A stretch of 64,000 nucleotides of DNA from DAOUCP01 sp034432155. Its GTDB lineage: Bacteria > Chloroflexota > Anaerolineae > Epilineales > Epilineaceae. Within the stretch, counting starts at the first letter, position 1. Every line of letters starts with the position of its first letter. The stretch covers positions 1-64,000 of the forward strand of contig DAOUCP010000035.1 of NCBI GenBank assembly GCA_034432155.1, given 5' to 3'. Positions 15,845 through 25,100 of this stretch are shown piece after piece. The notes beneath the pieces were generated by a model that worked only from the letters and a program-made list of their open reading frames with translations, was not told the origin of the DNA and did no database searches. Both the position numbers and the translations under genes were made by a program.

Positions 15845-18027
15845 CGGGCTTGCCTGCGCCTGGCTCGGAAGCCGGTGGCCGGCGGTTCCCGCCCCCCTGG
15901 CCGATGGTTGGCCTCCTGGTGGCCGCTGCTGCTCTCCGCTGGTGGCGCCTCGATCGGCTGCCGCCGGGCCTGCAGTTCGATGAAGCGTACAACGCCCTCG
16001 ACGCCATTGCCGTGCTCCACGGGCGTTGGGCGGTCTTCTTCCCGGCCAACGGGGGGCGTGAGCCGCTCCTGACCTACCTGCAGGCGCCTCTCTTGGCCGC
16101 CCTGGGCGAGGACTGGGCCATGCTGGCCTTGCGGTTCGCCTGCGCCCTGGTCGGCCTCTTGACCATTGCCACGACCTACCGCACCCTGGCTAGCCTGTGG
16201 GACTCGCGGTGGCTTGGGTCCCTCGCTGCGGCCTATTTGGCCTTCAGTTACTGGCACCTGCACTTCAGCCGCTATGGCATCCGGGCGATTCTGGCGCCGC
16301 TGTGGGCCAGCCTGGCCGTGGGACTGTGGTGGCGCCTCACCACGGCTAGACCGGAAGGCCGGGCCACTCGCCACCGCATCCCAGCCACGGAGCGGTCGGC
16401 CGAGGTGCTTCTGGGAGCCATTCTCGCCGCCTGGCTGTACAGCCATCCCACTGGGCGTCTCTTTCCCCTCGTCCTGGTGGCCGACACCGTGAGCCGCAGC
16501 TTGAGGCGTCGGGTTTCGGCGCGCCGCGCCTGGGCCGTACTGGCTACGGCGGGCGCCAGCGCCGCCTGCCTGGTCGCTCCGCTGGCCCTCTACTTCGCCC
16601 GGCAGCCGGCGCAGTTCGTCGGCCATCCCGCAGATGTGTCCCTCCTGGCGGTGGCCCAGCGGGAACATGGCGGCCAGCCCCTGCTGGCGCTCGTGGCCCA
16701 GCTGGCTGCGGTGGCGGGCATGTTTCTGCTGCGCGGCGACCCCAGCCTCCTCCACAACCGGAGCGGCCTGCCCGTGTTCGACCCGCTCACCGGCATGCTG
16801 TTCGTCGTCGGCATCGGGGTATGGCTGGCGGCCAGCTCGGCCAAAGGACGTAGCCAGGGTGACTCGCAGCGCGCGGTGACCCCACGCCAGCAGGATGCAG
16901 CCATACTGGTCGGCCTTTGGCTGTTTATCATGCTCCTGCCGACGGTCTTCAGCGATCGGCCACCCAACTACTCACGGGCGATCGCGGCACTGCCGGCCAT
17001 TGTCAGTCTGCCGGCACTGGGTCTGCTCTTTGCCTGCCGGCAGTGCCGCTTGTCGCGCCCGTTCCGCCCGTTCCGCCCGCGGCCATGCATCGCTCTGGCT
17101 GGCGGCTGCCTTGGTGTGGCGCTCGTCTGGACCGCCGCCCAGTACTTCGTCGCCTTCGGCCAGCACACCCCCGGTGTGGCTCGCTCGTACGACGTACCCA
17201 TCATGAGCGCCTATCAGGCCCTGGCTGCGATGGCCGCCGATCGGGCTGTGTTTGTCATGCCCGTGTGGGGCGAGCACGCCACCTTCGCCTACCTGAATCG
17301 CCATGGCCCTGTCCAGAGCTTGGACGCGAGTGACGCTTGGCTCCTGCCGGCCGGTGCCCACGGGACAGTCAACGCCTTCCCACGACGCGAGAAAGACGTG
17401 GACGACTGGCTCAAGGAAGCCGGCCGCGTGTACGGCCATGCCGGCCGCCGGCTCGAGATCCCGGACCCCACGGGTGGCCCCCTCCTCGTGGCCTACGAAG
17501 TGTCGGCCGCTGCTGCCGGCGACATGAAGCCGCCACGGGATGCGCCGCTGGAGCCCGAGCACTGGGCGGGTGTGGAGTTTGGCGGCAGAATCGAGCTCGT
17601 GGGCTACCGCTACGGCGCGACGGCGCCTGGCGAGCTCTTGCCAATCCTTTTCGTGTGGCGGGCTCGCCGTCCCGTGGCTGGCGACTGGACGCTCTTCGTT
17701 CACCTGCAGGATGCAGACGGCCGGCCGCTAGGACAGAGCGACGAGCGACCGGCCAACGGCTCCTATCCCACTAACCGCTGGCGGGAGGGCGACATCCTCA
17801 TCGATCGGGCAATCCCGCGCCTGTCGGCCGATGCTCGCGGCCAGGTCCATATCGCCATCGGCTGGTACGATGCCCGCAGCGGAGCACGCCTGCCCGTCGC
17901 CGGCGGGACCGAGTACCTTCTCACCCCGCTGACGCTCCCCACCGACCCACCGGCGCGGGCGCAGCGCGACCGCACATCTCGGCCCGCTGCGGCGTTCGCC
18001 ATGCCCGCCCGGGAGCCGGCGCCATGA
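15841..18027 (+). CDS. GT-C fold membrane glycosyltransferase (ArnT/PMT-like), copy 2
   Basis: The 728-residue paralogue of the preceding gene has LDRLPPGLQFDEAYNALD in the first external loop with the conserved Asp-Glu. Multiple membrane helices follow to about residue 450, then a soluble beta-rich C-terminal domain (about 570-710) with GDWTLFVHLQDADGRPLGQ. The GTG start overlaps the previous stop (GTGA). Two adjacent copies suggest either two sugars/acceptors or subunits of one complex. Sequence between the copies has diverged strongly, so the duplication is old. Confidence 0.85.
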   Translation: MTGLPAPGSEAGGRRFPPPWPMVGLLVAAAALRWWRLDRLPPGLQFDEAYNALDAIAVLHGRWAVFFPANGGREPLLTYLQAPLLAALGEDWAMLALRFACALVGLLTIATTYRTLASLWDSRWLGSLAAAYLAFSYWHLHFSRYGIRAILAPLWASLAVGLWWRLTTARPEGRATRHRIPATERSAEVLLGAILAAWLYSHPTGRLFPLVLVADTVSRSLRRRVSARRAWAVLATAGASAACLVAPLALYFARQPAQFVGHPADVSLLAVAQREHGGQPLLALVAQLAAVAGMFLLRGDPSLLHNRSGLPVFDPLTGMLFVVGIGVWLAASSAKGRSQGDSQRAVTPRQQDAAILVGLWLFIMLLPTVFSDRPPNYSRAIAALPAIVSLPALGLLFACRQCRLSRPFRPFRPRPCIALAGGCLGVALVWTAAQYFVAFGQHTPGVARSYDVPIMSAYQALAAMAADRAVFVMPVWGEHATFAYLNRHGPVQSLDASDAWLLPAGAHGTVNAFPRREKDVDDWLKEAGRVYGHAGRRLEIPDPTGGPLLVAYEVSAAAAGDMKPPRDAPLEPEHWAGVEFGGRIELVGYRYGATAPGELLPILFVWRARRPVAGDWTLFVHLQDADGRPLGQSDERPANGSYPTNRWREGDILIDRAIPRLSADARGQVHIAIGWYDARSGARLPVAGGTEYLLTPLTLPTDPPARAQRDRTSRPAAAFAMPAREPAP

Positions 18028-20204
18028 AGTGGACCCGTTGGGACAGCCTCGCCGTGCTGGGGCTGGCCATCGCACCTTTCGTCCTCTGCGCCCGGCTCTT
18101 CGTTCCCGCCTCCCAGGGCCGCGTCTTCTTTCCGGACGGGGATTTCATCGACCAGTTCTATGCCTTCGCCAGCCTCAAGACGGCGCTCGTCGCCTCCGGT
18201 CAGTGGCCGCTGTGGAATCCCTTCGCCTACGCCGGCTCGCCGCTGTGGGCCGACATCCAGGCCGCGGTGGCCTATCCACCGGGGTTGCTTGTCGTCCTTG
18301 CCAGCGCCGTCCTATGGGGCCGTCTGCCCCTGGTGGCTTTGGAGGGGGAGGCCATCGTCCATCTCTCGCTCGCGGGCACGTTCACCTATCTCTTTGCCCG
18401 GCAGCTGCTAGGCTCGCGCTGTGGCGCCGCCCTAGCGGCCCTCAGCTTTGCGCTAGGCGGCTACCTGACCGGCTACCCGCCCCTGCAGCTTGCCATTCTC
18501 GAAACCGACGTGTGGCTGCCGCTGGCCCTCCTGGGCGTGCTGTGGAGCATGGCTCAGCGGCGAAGGCTGCCGCATCCGCTCTTGCCAGCGGCCTGGGCTT
18601 TGGCCATCCTGGCCGGACACCCGCAGTCGGCACTCTTCGTCAGTGTGGCCACCCTGGGCTACATCGCGTGGCTGGCCGTCTTCCGCCAGCCCACGCCGCT
18701 GCCAGCCGAGGGAATCGGCTCGTCCGCATGCGCCATCGGGCCGGCGCTCGGCCGACGGACGGCACTTGGCGAGCGAACGGTCCAGAAGGCAAGTGCCAGC
18801 TGCCTGCCGTTCGGCCGACGGACGGCACTTGCCGAGCGAACGGTCCAAGCAACGATCGCCATTGGGCTGGCGCTCGGTGCGTCGGCGGCTGGTTGGCTAC
18901 CGGCATGGCAGTTCTGGCGACTCTCGAATCGCGCCGTCAGCGACTACGCAACGCTGGCGCACGGCTTTGCGCCTCGCGAGCTGCTGGGGCTCGTCTGGCC
19001 AACGATTAGCCATTGGGCTCCCCTATATGTGGGCCTTGTGCCCTTCGCGTTGGCGCTGGCTGCCGCTTGGCGGGCGGTTGCCCGAACCGACGCCGCCGCA
19101 CGCCACGATCGCTTTTGGGTGTCGCTCGCCCTTGGCGCCCTCTTCTTGTCGCTTGGCGGGCACAGCATCGTGTTCCCCTTGTTCTACCGCTTCGTACCCG
19201 GCTTCGCGCTGTTCCGCGGCCAGGAGCGGGCGGCTTTTCTGGTGAGCTTCTGCCTGGCCATCTTGGCCGGCCGCGGACTGACCATGCTCCTTGCGCGCCT
19301 GCCGCCGATCGCTAGCCGACGGCGACTCGCCGCCGCAGCGCGGCCTGTCACCCTGATGGTGGTGCTGGCCGCGACGGCCGTCGACTTGGGCCAGCACAAC
19401 GGTTTGCGCGGCTGGGCGAACGAGCCGCCCGGCGAGCTCGCCCGCTCGCCGGTCATCGCCTCGTTGGCTGCCAGCGATGCCACGCGCAGTGCGAACGAGG
19501 ACCGGCTGCCGGCCAACTTCGGGGTGCTGCACGCCGTAGAGAGCACATCGGGGGCCAGTCCGTTGCGTCTGCGGCGCTTCGAGGCGCTCTACGAGGCGCT
19601 GGACGGCGAGCTCGAGGCGCGGCGCTGGGACTTGCTGGCGGTGCAGCGCGTTCTCACCGTCCGCCCGTCGCTGGCCGAGTCCTCCACCGCCCAACCGTCG
19701 ATCGATCGCCAGGGCGTCCGGCAGTACGTGCATCGGCTGCGCGAGCCGAATCCGCGGGCCTGGTGGGTCCCCAAGGCTCGCCTGGCAACCGACGAGGCCG
19801 AGGCGCTCGCCCTGGTCGCCAGTGCCGGCATCGACATGCGGCAGGTGGTGATCCTGGAATCGTCTGCGCCCGAGCTGACTGCCACCACGGCGGTTGGCCC
19901 ACCGCCCAACGCCTCGGTGCGGGTCATGGATCGTCAGGCCGGACGCATCCGCATCCGCACCGCGGCTAGCCGCCCTGGCTGGCTGGTCGTCTCCGAGATG
20001 TTCTACCCCGGCTGGCGGGCCAGCCTCGATGGCCAGCCCGTTCCCGCCCACCGAGCCAACGTGGCCCTCCTGGCGGTGGCCGTGCCCCGCGGCGAGCACC
20101 TGATCGAGCTACGTTTCACCGCCCCTTGGGTGAAGGCCGGCGTGGCCCTGACGCTCCTGTGCGGCTTGCTCCTGGCCGCCCTTTTCGCAGCGCAGCGTCC
20201 CTGA
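18024..20204 (+). CDS. YfhO-family multi-spanning membrane protein
   Basis: The 726-residue protein has ~10 membrane helices, then a soluble domain ending in a last helix. YfhO-family features are the N-terminal FFPDGDFIDQFY and QWPLWNPFAYAGSPLWAD, the LFRGQERAAFL segment and the C-terminal VVSEMFYPGWRASLDGQPV block. In Bacillus YfhO works in glycosylation of lipoteichoic acid; here a transferase role in the same surface-glycan pathway is inferred from the operon. The start overlaps the previous stop (ATGA). Residues ~242-275 are a 21-codon tandem duplication (GRRTAL(G/A)ERTVQ) inserted between helices. Confidence 0.85.
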   Translation: MKWTRWDSLAVLGLAIAPFVLCARLFVPASQGRVFFPDGDFIDQFYAFASLKTALVASGQWPLWNPFAYAGSPLWADIQAAVAYPPGLLVVLASAVLWGRLPLVALEGEAIVHLSLAGTFTYLFARQLLGSRCGAALAALSFALGGYLTGYPPLQLAILETDVWLPLALLGVLWSMAQRRRLPHPLLPAAWALAILAGHPQSALFVSVATLGYIAWLAVFRQPTPLPAEGIGSSACAIGPALGRRTALGERTVQKASASCLPFGRRTALAERTVQATIAIGLALGASAAGWLPAWQFWRLSNRAVSDYATLAHGFAPRELLGLVWPTISHWAPLYVGLVPFALALAAAWRAVARTDAAARHDRFWVSLALGALFLSLGGHSIVFPLFYRFVPGFALFRGQERAAFLVSFCLAILAGRGLTMLLARLPPIASRRRLAAAARPVTLMVVLAATAVDLGQHNGLRGWANEPPGELARSPVIASLAASDATRSANEDRLPANFGVLHAVESTSGASPLRLRRFEALYEALDGELEARRWDLLAVQRVLTVRPSLAESSTAQPSIDRQGVRQYVHRLREPNPRAWWVPKARLATDEAEALALVASAGIDMRQVVILESSAPELTATTAVGPPPNASVRVMDRQAGRIRIRTAASRPGWLVVSEMFYPGWRASLDGQPVPAHRANVALLAVAVPRGEHLIELRFTAPWVKAGVALTLLCGLLLAALFAAQRP
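18748..18847 (+). repeat. 37-bp direct repeat, 63-bp period, inside the yfhO-like gene
   Basis: 18748-18784 and 18811-18847 differ at one position. The 63-bp period keeps the reading frame and duplicates GRRTAL(G/A)ERTVQ, an Arg-rich loop in an otherwise membrane-spanning region. Confidence 0.8.
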
Positions 20205-20254
20205 CGGCTCGAGCGCCGCAAGCGACCAGACGGTGTGATGGGCGCGCCCGTGCC

Positions 20255-21436
20255 TCAGCCATCCGCCAGCGCCTGCTTCAGGTCGGCAATCAGGTCGGCC
20301 ACGTCCTCGATGCCCACCGATAGCCGCACCAGACCGTCGCTGATCCCGGCCTGCTGGCGATCGACGGCGGAGAGCCCGGCGTGGGTCATCGAAGCCGGGT
20401 GTTCGATCAACGTCTCCACACCACCCAGCGACACCGCCAGCGTGGCCAGCCGCACTCGGTCCATGAGGCGCTTGCCGGCCTCGAAGCCCCCGCGCAGCTC
20501 GAAGCTCAGCACGGCCCCCGGACCGGACATCTGCTGCTGCGCCAGGTCATGCTGGGGATGGGAGGCCAGACTGGGATGCCGGACCCAGAGGACGTCCGGC
20601 CGCGCCTCGAGCCAGTGAGCGATCTCGGTGGCACTGGCTTGCGCCCGATCCAGCCGCAAGGCCAGCGTCTTGAGGCCACGGTGCACCAGGAACGCCTGGT
20701 GCGGGTCCATGTTGGCACCGCAGTTGATCATCATGTCGCGCAAGCGCCGATGATGAGCCGGATCGCGGGCGATCAACAGGCCGCCGACGACGTCGGCGTG
20801 GCCGTTGAGGAACTTGGTGACCGAGTGCAACACGATATCGGCGCCGAGTTCGAGCGGCCGTTGGAGGTACGGCGAAGCAAAGGTGCTGTCGACCGCGAGC
20901 AGGGCACCCCGGCCATGTGCCAGCTTTGCCAGCGCCGCAATGTCGGTGATCTGCAAGAGCGGATTGGACGGTGTCTCGACGTAGACGAGGGTCGTGCTGG
21001 ACTTGAACGCATCGTTCACCTGCCCCAGGTCCGAGGTGTCGACGAAGGTCGCCCGAACACCAAACCGAGCGAGATGGTTCTGGATGAGGGTGCGCGACGG
21101 GCCATAGAGCGAGGCGGTGCTGACCACGTGGTCGCCGCCGCTGAGCAGGGCTAGACAAAGCGTCGTAACCGCGCCCATGCCGGAACTGGTGGCCACCGCG
21201 CCACAACCGCCCTCCAGCTCGGCCACGCATTCCTCGAGGGCACGGATGGTGGGGTTTCCCAGCCGCGTATAGATGTAGCCGTCGACCAGGCCGGCGAACC
21301 GCGCCGCCCCATCGTCCGCACTCGCAAAGGCGAACGTTGAGGTCTGGTAGATGGGTGTCACGGCCGACCCGTAGGCGTCCGGACGTTGCCCAGCGTGGAC
21401 GAGCTTCGAGTTGAATCCCTTGGCCATAGTGGTCAT
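20255..21436 (-). CDS. Cys/Met metabolism PLP enzyme, methionine gamma-lyase-like
   Basis: The 393-residue fold-type I PLP enzyme of the transsulfuration family (PF01053) has YTRLGNPT, SSGMGAV and the Schiff-base Lys208 in SVTKFLNGHADVVGG. The PYLQRPLELGADIVLHS block is closest to methionine gamma-lyases. The Cys that characterises classical methionine gamma-lyase (LYGCT) is Pro113 here (LYGPS). Cystathionine gamma-lyase/synthase or O-acylhomoserine activity are therefore alternatives. ATG 21436 was chosen because GGAGG lies 6 nt upstream; an earlier ATG (21442) abuts that site. Confidence 0.85.
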   Translation of the reverse strand: MTTMAKGFNSKLVHAGQRPDAYGSAVTPIYQTSTFAFASADDGAARFAGLVDGYIYTRLGNPTIRALEECVAELEGGCGAVATSSGMGAVTTLCLALLSGGDHVVSTASLYGPSRTLIQNHLARFGVRATFVDTSDLGQVNDAFKSSTTLVYVETPSNPLLQITDIAALAKLAHGRGALLAVDSTFASPYLQRPLELGADIVLHSVTKFLNGHADVVGGLLIARDPAHHRRLRDMMINCGANMDPHQAFLVHRGLKTLALRLDRAQASATEIAHWLEARPDVLWVRHPSLASHPQHDLAQQQMSGPGAVLSFELRGGFEAGKRLMDRVRLATLAVSLGGVETLIEHPASMTHAGLSAVDRQQAGISDGLVRLSVGIEDVADLIADLKQALADG

Positions 21437-21628
21437 CGGCATCCTCCGGAGGTCGGTTGGCAGCGACCTTGGCCCGTCAACGACCGGCGGGCAGCATCAA
21501 AGGACGGCGTCCCCGCTCGAGCCGGCCGAGAGGCGCTCCCGCGGGGCGATTGTCGGATGACGGCCGAGGTTGTCAAATCGGCTCGTCCTCCGCCCACTCT
21601 CCTCCCAACGACAGTCGGCCGCCTCGGC

Positions 21629-21994
21629 CTACCATGAACCGGCTGGCGGGGTGAACGCTTCGTACAAGCGATCGGTCTTGGCTGCGGCGATGAAGTCGTT
21701 GCGGTGCAGGCCGCTGACCTTGTGGGTCCACCACATCACCGTCACCCGCCCCCACTCCACCAAGATCGCTGGATGATGGTCTTCGGCCTCGGCCATCGCC
21801 CCGATGCGTTGCGTGAAGTCGAGCGCCGCGGCGAAATCCCGAAGCGCGAAAACGCGCTCCAACCGGGGCACGCCGTCGATCTCCACGATCCGCCAGCCGG
21901 GCACCGCTGCTGCCAATTGGGCGATCGCCGCCCCGTCCAGGCCACTTCCGGCCTGCGGAGCGGTGCAGCGCTCTTGGTCCAGTGCTGTTGCCAT
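21629..21994 (-). CDS. Pterin-4a-carbinolamine dehydratase
   Basis: The 121-residue protein of the PCD/DCoH family dehydrates 4a-hydroxy-tetrahydrobiopterin; in bacteria it often supports pterin-dependent hydroxylases or molybdopterin work. The family signature [21 protein letters not shown] (His-His and the distal His) is complete, followed by [15 protein letters not shown] 21994 is preceded by AAAGGTGG. No aromatic amino acid hydroxylase is visible nearby, so the physiological substrate is open. Confidence 0.9.
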   Translation of the reverse strand: MATALDQERCTAPQAGSGLDGAAIAQLAAAVPGWRIVEIDGVPRLERVFALRDFAAALDFTQRIGAMAEAEDHHPAILVEWGRVTVMWWTHKVSGLHRNDFIAAAKTDRLYEAFTPPAGSW

Positions 21995-22155
21995 CGTTCG
22001 ACCACCTTTCCCCCGTAAGCTCGGCCGGCGCCGCCCATCCGCGCGCGGCGCCTCCCTATCGGCCAGGCCTGGCGTGCCCACTGGTGCCACTGCTCAAGCA
22101 AGCGTGCCGCGCGTCCGTCCGTCGCCGTCCAAAGCTCCTGCTATCATAGGCCAAG

Positions 22156-25100
22156 ATGCAACTTCGGGTGTCCGATCGGCGATCGCTCCGCCTCCGCGCC
22201 GTAGCACTGGCTTGGGCAGCGACCGTCGCCGGCATGGCAGCCGACGTCGGCCCGTCGCTCGGCGAACCTGTCGGCGCTGGAGCGGAAGCCGCAGCTCCCG
22301 CAGCGTCGTCTCTCCACCGTCCTCTGACAGCCTCGCCGGTGCAGGATCCCGCGGCGGCGACCGCCCTGGCAGCAGCCTCGACGCGGCAGGATCTCGTGGC
22401 TTCGACTGCCCTACCGGCAGCCTCGCCGGTGCAGCATCCCGCGGCGGCGACCGCCCTACCACCAGCCCCTCCGCCGCTCGGCCCCCGGTCCTGGCTCTTC
22501 TTGCCGCTGGTCAATCCTACGCCACGGACCGTTGCTCGCGTGCAGGTGTCGGCCGCTCACGGTCTGTACCATCAGCCGTTCGACCTCACCCTGCAGACGG
22601 CCACCGAGGAAGCCACGATTCGCTACACCCTGGACGGTAGCCCGCCCTCCGAGAGCCACGGCACCGTCTACCGGGCGCCGATTCGCATCGACCGGACCAC
22701 GGTGTTGCGCGCCATGGCCACCCGCCCCGGCTACGCGCCGTCACCCATCACCACCCAGACGTACATCTTCCTGGCCGATGTGCTCCGTCAACCGGCCTGG
22801 CCAGCCAGCTTTCCTAGCACCTGGGGCGTCTATCCGCCGGGAAGCATGGGGCATCTATCTGGGAAGCCGGTGAGCGCCGACTATGGCATGGATCCCCGCA
22901 TCGTCGAGGATCCTCGCTACCGGTCCGAAATCGAGCGCGACCTGCAGGCCCTGCCCTCGCTGTCCGTCGTGGCCGATCCTGCCGATCTGTTTGACGCCGT
23001 CCGCGGCATCTACGCCAATCCCTTGCTGGAAGGCGCCGCCTCGGAACGACCGGCCTCGCTCGAGCTATTGCCTGGCGCCGGCGCCGGCTTCCAGGTGGAC
23101 TGCGGTCTCCGGATTGCCGGCAGCTGGAGTCGTCTGCCGGATAGCACCCTCAAGCACTCCTTCAGCGTCCGCTTCCGCTCGCGTTACGGGACAGCCAACC
23201 TCAGCTATCCACTGTTCCACGGCGCGCAGGTGGCGGAGTTCGACGTGCTGCGTCTTCGCGGCGGGCAGACCGATGCCTTCCCCTACTTCGCCGATCGCGC
23301 CCAGTATGCCTTTGACCAATGGGCTCGGGACTCGCAACGAGCCATGGGCTGGGATTCCACCTACGGGACGTTTGTCCATCTGTATCTGAACGGGCTGTAC
23401 TGGGGCCTGTACAACGTCACCGAAGAGCCCACCGCCGCCCTCGCCGCCGACCACCTGGGTGGATGGGAGGAGGACTACGACGTCATCAAGGACGACCATG
23501 CCGTCGAGGACGGAAGCTTCGATGGCTACGCTGCGATGCTGGCGACGATGAGCACGCCGGGCCTTTCGGACCGCGAGCGCTACGAGCGCATGGCCCAGTG
23601 GCTCGACCTAGTTCAATTCTCGGACTACAACCTTTTACAGATTTATGCGGGTAATCGCGATTGGCCTGATCACAACTATCGGGCGATCCGGAACCGGGCA
23701 TTGGGCCTGCCATTCCAGTTCTACACCTGGGACATGGAGAAGCTCGCCGCCATCTGGGCCCATGACGCCGCCGGCCATGACGCCACCCACCCCCAAGGTG
23801 CCAGGGTCTCGATTGCTGACACCGCGGGCGTCGACGGCATCCACGGCTGGCTGAAGCAGTTCGCCGAGTACCGCTTCTTGTTCGCCGATCGCGTTCGATA
23901 CCACATGTTCGGCAATGGCGCCCTGACGCCGGACGAGGCTGGCGGTCGCTATGCCGAGATCAGCGCCCCCCTGGACGGTCCGATCGTCGCCGAGTCGGCA
24001 CGCTGGGGCGACGCGGGGCCGGCGCTACGCACCCAGCTGGACAACCCTCAGATCTGGCTGGACTACTGGCGGCGGTACGGCCGTACTGCGCCGCAGGACC
24101 GGGATGACCAATGGCGACCGCGGCGCGACTGGCTACTTCGGGACTTCTTCCCCCAGCGAACCCAGGTCGTGTTGGGCGAGCTGTGCGCCGCCGGGCTCTT
24201 TCCGCCGGTTGCGGCGCCCGAGTTCCAGCCGGCCGATGGCGCCGGCGGGCCTTGGTTGCGCGTGTCGATGCGCCCAGGCATCGTTGGCTGTCCGGACACC
24301 GTCAGCGAAGGAGCGATCTACTACACCACCGACGGTAGCGATCCGCGACAGCCTTGGTCCGAGACACCCGGCACGGCCTGGTCGGGCCGCCCCTCGCCCA
24401 GCGCCCGGGTCTACCGCGAGCCGATCCCGGTCACCGGTTACACGCTGCTGCGAGCCCGCACCCTGGCCGCGGATCAGTGGAGCGCCCTCACCGAGGCAAC
24501 ATACGGCACCCCCCGGATCGTCATCACCGAGATCATGTACCATCCCCTGGGGGGTGAGGATTACGAGTTCCTCGAGCTCCAGAACCGTGAGCCCTTCGCC
24601 GTCCGGCTTGGCGGCATGCGCCTCAGTGGCGTGGCGCACACCTTCGCCAGCGGAGTGAGCCTGCCGCCTGGCGGCTATGGCGTTCTGGCGCGCGACGCCG
24701 CCCACTTCCGGGAACGTTACCCCGGCGTGCCTCTCATCGGCATCTACGATGGCAAGTTGGCGAACGAGGGCGAGACGCTAGCGCTTTGGGATCGACGCGG
24801 GCGTCTCGTGACCGAAGTGGCTTACGACGATGGCGGGTTCTGGCCCTTTGGGCCCGACGGCGGCGGTTGGTCGCTGGTCGTTGTGGACCCCGACGGCAAC
24901 CCCAACGATCCCGAGAACTGGCGTGCCAGCGCGCGCTACCATGGATCACCAGGCGCCATCGATCCCGATCGCGGCTACCCTCGTGTCGTCGTCAACGAGA
25001 TCCTGGCCGAGCCGGAAGGCCAAGAAGAGGAGGCCATCGAGCTCCACAACTTGACCGATGGCTGGGCCGACATCGGCGGCTGGTTCTTGAGCGACGACCG

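Noticed and set aside
21437..21620. Possible SAM-type riboswitch upstream of the methionine gamma-lyase-like gene
   Set aside because: A short 'gctgccaacc' hairpin is present, but the conserved SAM riboswitch core and pairing could not be assembled.
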